64,000 nt of DNA from Halobacillus campisalis. GTDB lineage: Bacteria > Bacillota > Bacilli > Bacillales > Halobacillaceae. The position numbers were made by a program, and so were the translations under genes. The stretch's first letter is position 1. The number at the start of each line of letters is the position of its first letter. This document shows positions 59,399-64,000 of this stretch, piece by piece. The notes under the pieces are model-generated. The model worked only from the letters and a program-made list of their open reading frames with translations. It searched no databases and had not been told where the DNA came from. The DNA is taken from positions 173,006 through 237,005 of the forward strand of contig NZ_JAPVRC010000007.1 in assembly GCF_030345335.1 (NCBI RefSeq), written 5' to 3'.

Positions 59399-60430
59399 GT
59401 GCATAAAAATGTTATTGTATTTTTTGGATATATATGTAATATAAAATTTGTACCAAATAAATGGTTCAATTTTACAAAAATTAAGGAGAAGGAGTATTTT
59501 GAAAAAAAACATAAGTATCTTATCCCAGTAATAGCTGTTGTCCTAGCAACAGTAGTTCTTATTCTATATAACTACTATCAACAAATGAATGACTTAGAGA
59601 AACTTCAGTGGACAAACACGCAGATTTCAACATGGGGTCGAGATCTAATGGAGGGGGATGTTATTCAGAATAATCAAAACAAAATAAAAGTTGCTATATT
59701 AGATAGCGGTATAAACGATGAGCATCCAGATTTAGTTGGAAAAGTAAAAGGAAAATACAATGCTTTTAATGGAAGTGATCAGACCAAAGATGATCTAAAC
59801 CATGGTACAGCCGTAGCAGGTATAATAACAGCTAATGACAATAACAATGGTGTAATTGGAGTAAACCAAAATATACAGTTATATGATGTGAAGATTTTAG
59901 GGAAAAACGGACATGGTAATTTAGAACACCTTTCAAAAGGTATACAATGGGCAATAAAACAAGAGGTTGACTTGATTAACTTAAGCTTCGGGTTTCAATC
60001 TGATAGTTCTGAACTAAAGCAGATTATTAATGAGGCTGTATCCTCAGGAATAATTGTTGTTGCTGCTGCGGGGAACACTTTTAATCTTGGAATGGATTAC
60101 CCTGCACAATATAATAATGTGGTTTCAGTAAATGCAATAGATTCCAATAAGGATTTGATTAATGCAGCTGCCCTAGGAAAAACTGATTTTGTTGCTCCAG
60201 GAGAAGATATACTATCAACCGATTCAGCTGGAGGTTATTCTTTATTTTCTGGTACTTCTTTTGCATCAGCTTATATCACTGGAGGCTTGTCTTATTGGAT
60301 GGGAGAATTCAAGGATTCGCCAGGATATGAACCAGGAGATTATAGAGGATTATTAAACTATGTTCAAAACAATGATGGATTAGTTACATTTAGCGATAGA
60401 AATAAACAACAGTATATTAAAATCAAATAA
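59399..60430 (+). CDS. Membrane-anchored S8 (subtilase) serine protease
   Basis: Up to 343 residues. Single N-terminal membrane helix (YLIPVIAVVLATVVLILY), then the protease domain: Asp in VAILDSGINDEHPDL, His in NHGTAVAGII, oxyanion Asn in AAAGNTFNLG and Ser in FSGTSFASAYI, all in order. No prodomain is apparent. The start is a problem: AAGGAG stands before TTG 59499, followed by eight A, which is out of frame by one; nine A would start the protein at MKKKHKYLIPV. The written frame needs GTG 59399 without a ribosome site. Part of a cassette with a toxin-like protein. Confidence 0.85.
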   Translation: MHKNVIVFFGYICNIKFVPNKWFNFTKIKEKEYFEKKHKYLIPVIAVVLATVVLILYNYYQQMNDLEKLQWTNTQISTWGRDLMEGDVIQNNQNKIKVAILDSGINDEHPDLVGKVKGKYNAFNGSDQTKDDLNHGTAVAGIITANDNNNGVIGVNQNIQLYDVKILGKNGHGNLEHLSKGIQWAIKQEVDLINLSFGFQSDSSELKQIINEAVSSGIIVVAAAGNTFNLGMDYPAQYNNVVSVNAIDSNKDLINAAALGKTDFVAPGEDILSTDSAGGYSLFSGTSFASAYITGGLSYWMGEFKDSPGYEPGDYRGLLNYVQNNDGLVTFSDRNKQQYIKIK

Positions 60431-60441
60431 CGAGGTGCCTG

Positions 60442-61245
60442 ATGAATACAAAAAAGATATTTGCTTCTATAATAGTAATTTCCCTTATTATTCCATTGTT
60501 TACTAATTATGATCTTATTAGTGCTGAAGAAATACCTGAATATATTGATGATAAGACTATAGAAGGTGATCAGTAATTCTCTGACACTTTAGATAACGGT
60601 CTTGAAGTAAAAGTTAAAGAGGATACAACAGAAGAGGTTGTTCTTGAAACAGAACATGTTGCTGGAGAAATAGAAGTAGATGTTCACATAGAGATGGAGA
60701 AAGAAACAGAGGATATTAATGTTTCTGGGGAAGTAAAAGACGAAAATGGTGAAACGACTTACCAGAATTATGATGTAATTGTCCATGATGTTGAAGGTGA
60801 AAAATTTATTGCAACCTTCATTGATACAGAATCTGGAGACACAGTAGAAATTGATACAACTCAAATGACAGCTTCAGCACTCCCTATTATTATTGTCGCT
60901 GCTGTAGCTAGATATGGAATTAGTTATGCAATAAAAAAATATGGAAAAAAAGCTGCACAGAGTGCTATAAAGTCAAAAAGCTATGGCAAAGTTCTTACAT
61001 CAGTTAGCAGATTAAACGCTAATAGCAGATCTCATATTCTTGCTAGTAAACATAATTGGAACAAGGTTACTGGAAACAATTGGAGCGATGTTTCAAAAGT
61101 AATGTCTCATGTAATGCGAAATGGTAAAGAGAGTGCATACAAAAAAGTACGAAAAAAGACTCTTAGTATGAGTGGTAAAACTGTAACAGTTACTTTTACA
61201 AGAAAGAATGGCAAAGTATATATAAGTAACGGATGGGTGAGCTAA
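60442..61245 (+). pseudogene. SAR2788-like secreted putative toxin, interrupted by an ochre codon
   Basis: One frame of 268 codons from ATG 60442 (CGAGGTG upstream), broken only by TAA 60574-60576 (codon 45). The N-terminus MNTKKIFASIIVISLIIPLF is a signal peptide. An acidic repeat-like region (about 50-150) is followed by a hydrophobic helix (ALPIIIVAAVARYGISYAI) and a basic C-terminal domain with HILASKHNWNKVTG and VTFTRKNGKVYISNGWV. I associate this arrangement with the 'SAR2788 family putative toxin'; the C-terminus also recalls polymorphic ribonuclease toxins. Without the stop it would be exported. Confidence 0.72.
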
Positions 61246-61246
61246 A

Positions 61247-61687
61247 ATGATTGATAACTTTCGAGATTTTATATTAGAAGGCAAATATTACGAAGCCAAA
61301 CAATATGCAAAAAATTTATCTATAGACGAACTCGATGGAGAATTAACGGAAATAGCATTTAATCAACCAAGTATATCTATTTATACTTTTGTTATAAGTT
61401 TAATTGTAGAAGAAGAAAAGATAGAGTTACATGAAATTGCATTCGATATGCTTGTTAACCCCCTTTGCCACATAGAAGGCGCTTATCATTCTTCGTTATA
61501 TCACGCAAGACGATGTATTGATTTAGCTGATCAAAGTATGATAGCAGAGTACCTCTCTCATTTACTGTTCTTGCACGATGTACCTGATAAGGTGGTGAGT
61601 AAAACTGAAGCAATAGCTACTGCAAATAAAATTTTAGAAATGGATCCCAATTCTGAAATTGCTAAAGAGTTTATAGAAAGACACTAA
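61247..61687 (+). CDS. Putative immunity protein of the toxin
   Basis: 146 residues, acidic, all-helical pattern (HEIAFDMLVNPLCHIEGAYHSSLYHARRCIDLAD, with SLYHARR-type repeats), no signal peptide. It begins one base after the toxin stop. A small acidic cytosolic gene following a basic toxin gene is the usual immunity position. No known immunity family is recognised with certainty. Confidence 0.65.
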   Translation: MIDNFRDFILEGKYYEAKQYAKNLSIDELDGELTEIAFNQPSISIYTFVISLIVEEEKIELHEIAFDMLVNPLCHIEGAYHSSLYHARRCIDLADQSMIAEYLSHLLFLHDVPDKVVSKTEAIATANKILEMDPNSEIAKEFIERH

Positions 61688-61729
61688 CCTTAGAAACCCT
61701 CTTAAAGTATAGGATCTGTTTGATATTAC

Positions 61730-61773
61730 TACAAAAAGGCACTTCCATTTTTAGGGAATGCCTTTTTTGTATT
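61730..61773 (+). terminator. Terminator of the protease/toxin/immunity cassette
   Basis: AAAAGGCACTTCC pairs with GGGAATGCCTTTT, then TTGTATT. Confidence 0.8.
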
Positions 61774-61876
61774 AGGCTTATAAAACTAAAGACCCGTTAG
61801 CGTAAGACTTGTATTCAAGATATTGAAGCGTATCTTTAACTAAAGTACGCCTTGAGACCAGAAGGATGAATGTATT

Positions 61877-62209
61877 CTATTTATATGCCTTTGCAAATGT
61901 CGATGGTGAAAAGGAAACTTTGTATTTACCTTCAAGTTCTTTCTGTACTTTTTCTGTTATTTTCAATCCCTCTTTATTGTGTTCTGCTTCAAGTTCTACA
62001 CCATTAGGAACTATTTCATCTTTATCCCAATCAATCCATTCACCATACTTCCCAATCCATTTCATTAACTCCAACTTCAAATCGCGTTCAATTGGAATCT
62101 CTTCTATGTCAAGGTTGCAATTACAGTGATTACACCAAATAGGGTCTGCACCTACATCTCCCTCAACTTTTAATTCATTTGTTTTTTGTTGTTTACATTC
62201 ACATCTCAT
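61877..62209 (-). CDS. Zinc-ribbon-like protein, unknown function
   Basis: 110 residues from ATG 62209 (GGAGGGGGG upstream). Starts MRCECKQQKTNE, with DPIWCNHCNCNLD near 23-35: four or more Cys as a small zinc site. Then LMKWIGKYGEWIDWDKDEIVPNGVELEAEHNKEG and SPSTFAKAY. I recall similar Bacillus proteins of unknown function. Soluble. Confidence 0.78.
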   Translation of the reverse strand: MRCECKQQKTNELKVEGDVGADPIWCNHCNCNLDIEEIPIERDLKLELMKWIGKYGEWIDWDKDEIVPNGVELEAEHNKEGLKITEKVQKELEGKYKVSFSPSTFAKAYK

Positions 62210-62325
62210 ATTGTTCCCCCCCTCCATTTATTAAAGTACACTGCTCTGTTAGTTAAAAGGACGATCGTCTATATTGAACAATCGCCCCCTTTTCATCAAT
62301 ACTCTAATTCGAGACGTTTTACTAT

Positions 62326-62610
62326 TCAACCACTTCCATTTTCCAAGAGGTACATGAATATTATAGGTAGTATAAACACAGTTAGGTGAATAAATAAGCA
62401 AGGAATATTTATTAATTTATCTCTTCTACTTTGCGCCATATAAATTTCCCTCGCAGCTAGTATTATACCTGCCAATGAAAAAGTCGCTATAATTGGAACT
62501 AGAATTAGTGCAAGCCCCGTATTCCCCGCGGAAAAGAAAATCGCCACGGAAATACTAGCAATTAAGATTAAAGCAGTTAAAATTAATGAATACTTTGTTG
62601 GTTTTCTCAA
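62326..62610 (-). CDS. Membrane protein, three transmembrane segments
   Basis: 94 residues with hydrophobic segments near 8-29, 31-52 and 68-88; GAGGGG upstream of the ATG. Repeat copy 62256-62316 lies just after its stop codon. Unrecognised. Confidence 0.65.
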   Translation of the reverse strand: MRKPTKYSLILTALILIASISVAIFFSAGNTGLALILVPIIATFSLAGIILAAREIYMAQSRRDKLINIPCLFIHLTVFILPIIFMYLLENGSG

Positions 62611-62848
62611 AAATTCCCCTCCTTTATATGAATTAAAAAACAGGCTTCAACACCCTTTTGTATAAATTACGAACACTCATCTTTAAAGTTTCAAAAATTA
62701 TCCATTTACACTTACTATCTCTAAAATGAGTCCTCAACTAACCTGCTCGTTTAGTAAAAAGGCGATTGCTCATATTGAACAATCGCCCCCGTTTCTATAA
62801 CACTCGATTTCGAGGTATTCTCCGCGAATCAAGAACTAACACACCCGT

Positions 62849-63031
62849 TTATAACATCAGGCTTTGAAAAAGCGTAATGGTTATAAATAAAGTGGATAAA
62901 GAACCAGCAGACAGTAATGTTATCATTTTCCACCGGTTTATTTCTTTTGAAGGTTTTAAAGCCTCTTTAGACACCGTAACCCATATAGCCATAGATAATA
63001 TTACTAAGATAAATAAAAATTCTTCAGACAT
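62849..63031 (-). CDS. Small membrane protein
   Basis: 60 residues with two hydrophobic segments (EEFLFILVILSMAIWVTV and MITLLSAGSLSTLFITITL). GAGGTGTGAATG precedes it. Repeat copy 62756-62820 follows at 3'. Confidence 0.6.
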   Translation of the reverse strand: MSEEFLFILVILSMAIWVTVSKEALKPSKEINRWKMITLLSAGSLSTLFITITLFQSLML

Positions 63032-63185
63032 ATTTCATTCACACCTCAATTTTAGTTAAAAAGCTAAGTACGGCTATGCTATGTACTAAGAATGCTATTT
63101 AACAATCGCCCCAAATTGTTTAAGACTCGAAATCAAGATACTTTAAAGACGCTCTTAAACTAAGGCACTCGTTAATTGAATAAAG

Positions 63186-63332
63186 TCACTGAAACAACCA
63201 GAATACCCAAACAATCAGATACATTGGAACTGCAACAATTAACGTTCCTGCAAGAAAATAGCAAATCGACCTGATAATAAATTTTAAAACATCATATACT
63301 GCTCCTGCTAAGTCATCAACTAATCTCAACAC
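63186..63332 (-). CDS. 48-residue membrane protein
   Basis: Reads (V)LRLVDDLAGAVYDVLKFI, then a strongly hydrophobic half ending VWVFWLFQ. GGAGGGG precedes GTG 63332 by six bases; TTG three bases later is also possible. Repeat copy 63093-63140 follows. Confidence 0.6.
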   Translation of the reverse strand: MLRLVDDLAGAVYDVLKFIIRSICYFLAGTLIVAVPMYLIVWVFWLFQ

Positions 63333-63561
63333 TGAAAGCCCCTCCACAACATAACTTTGTAATTTATTTTTAACCTTATCTCCCTTTTAAAGTTAAGTAT
63401 CCATTCAATAATTTCTACTCAAACTCTACTGTAGCTTCAGTGTAAAAGCGTTCACCCTTATTGAACAATAGCCCCAATTAGCGTAAGACTCGGTTTCGAG
63501 ATACCTCTTACTTTTCTTTTACTTTAGCAGCCGTTAGTTAGATGTTCCTTATACACATGAT

Positions 63562-63855
63562 TTATGTCCCAAAATTACCGTACAAAATCATTAAAATAAT
63601 ATACATCACTATGCACACAAAAAACACCATAGCAATTGAAGAAATAATTAAAGCAATTTTTTTCAAAAAACCTTTCTCGCTTTTCAGTGCAGTAATGAAA
63701 GATCCCAGTAAAAGAGAACCTAATAATAAAAGTGACAAAGGTCCAAGTACCAGATTCAATAGCCATACGAGAACCAATAATACGACTATTGAAGCGACTA
63801 TTAATAATAAAGAGACTAGAGCTAAATTTTTTTTAACAAAAACCACTCCTCGCAT
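63562..63855 (-). CDS. Small hydrophobic membrane protein, start altered
   Basis: Three hydrophobic segments (LVSLLLIVASIVVLLVLVWLL, LSLLLLGSLLLGSFI, IALIISSIAMVFFVCI). The ribosome site GAGGAG lies inside the frame, just before TTG (near 63833). That TTG is out of frame because the following run has eight A; nine would put it in frame. Repeat copy 63447-63505 lies at 3'. Confidence 0.6.
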   Translation of the reverse strand: MRGVVFVKKNLALVSLLLIVASIVVLLVLVWLLNLVLGPLSLLLLGSLLLGSFITALKSEKGFLKKIALIISSIAMVFFVCIVMYIILMILYGNFGT

Positions 63856-64000
63856 TCATTTATTATGAGGGTAAAAAAACATTCTATTTTTCTTGTTCTA
63901 TTCTCTTCTTCCGTTAGCACAATAAACGATGTCCACTATCACCTACACCGTTTCTTATAACTCTACTACATATACGATAAATACCTGCAATAGTTTCAAA

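Larger units (their letters stand above)
48025..63505. repeat. Family of short 3' repeats on minus-strand genes (set of copies)
   Basis: Copies at about 48025-48060, 48377-48410, 48771-48810, 49786-49842, 50203-50260, 58066-58102, 58499-58530, 61787-61824, 62256-62316, 62756-62820, 63093-63140 and 63447-63505; similar words also at 43541-43610, 44010-44045 and 45370-45405. Full copies read (plus strand) AGGCGATTG...CAATCGCCCCC, a short spacer, then a palindrome such as CTCGATTTCGAG or CTTGAATTCAAG followed by ATA. All lie on one strand and after the 3' end of minus-strand genes. Confidence 0.75.

Noticed and set aside
43541..63505. Short repeats as a CRISPR array
   Set aside because: Spacing is irregular (hundreds of bases to kilobases), genes lie between, and no cas genes are seen.
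43541..63505. Repeats as integron attC sites
   Set aside because: No integrase in the window and the R-box core words do not fit; kept only as a layout analogy.

Overview
The window looks like a chromosomal segment of a low-GC Firmicute of the family Bacillaceae, most like a moderately halophilic genus such as Halobacillus. The signs are AGGAGG-type ribosome sites, frequent TTG/GTG starts, class III fructose bisphosphatase, a CYP102-type P450 with a Bm3R1-like operator, NagR (dre) and Fur boxes, T-box leaders, a perfect sigma-54 promoter, and acidic secreted lipoproteins. The genus is an inference.

Layout. 1-2.6 kb: a secreted tandem cyanophycinase behind a SigL promoter, broken by one amber codon. 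2.9-6 kb: a lipoprotein and fbp. 6-16 kb: an HxlR/alcohol dehydrogenase pair, small membrane proteins, a copper pump (copB) with a CsoR-like operator and a DUF1541 lipoprotein, an AAA ATPase and a 2H-phosphoesterase-like protein; long imperfect palindromic repeats sit between genes. 16-20 kb: the P450 and its TetR repressor. 20-32 kb: an EamA transporter, NmrA-like reductase, ASCH protein, glycerol dehydrogenase, methyltransferase, an ABC transporter with a two-component system, DUF1801/YdeI proteins and a YczE-type membrane protein. 33-38.5 kb: a complete N-acetylglucosamine operon (nagP-nagA-nagB-nagR-SIS) with a dre operator. 38.5-45 kb: small proteins, a decayed NRAMP transporter, a decayed DeoR regulator, three lipoproteins and a peroxiredoxin. 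45-48 kb: threonyl-tRNA synthetase behind two tandem T-box leaders. 48-51 kb: small membrane proteins, a frameshifted Amj lipid II flippase and a FhuF-like remnant. 51-58 kb: an iron island of ferredoxin-NADP reductase and a four-gene siderophore ABC importer, each with a Fur box. 58-62 kb: gene remnants, then a subtilase/putative toxin/putative immunity cassette. 62-64 kb: small minus-strand membrane-protein genes.

How the parts work together. The nag operon takes up and phosphorylates GlcNAc, deacetylates it and isomerises it to fructose-6-P. The Fur-controlled genes import ferric siderophores and may help reduce the iron. The copper pump and lipoprotein handle envelope copper. CYP102 and its repressor form an inducible fatty-acid hydroxylase unit.

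Two features stand out. From about 42 kb on, nearly every small minus-strand gene is followed by the same short repeat (a CTCGA/TCGAG or CTTGA/TCAAG palindrome plus an AATCGCC-type hairpin), always in one orientation, giving a cassette-like array. Many genes also carry single-base lesions (amber and ochre codons, one-base losses in A tracts, a short tandem duplication), which means recent decay, switchable genes or assembly error; raw reads would tell.
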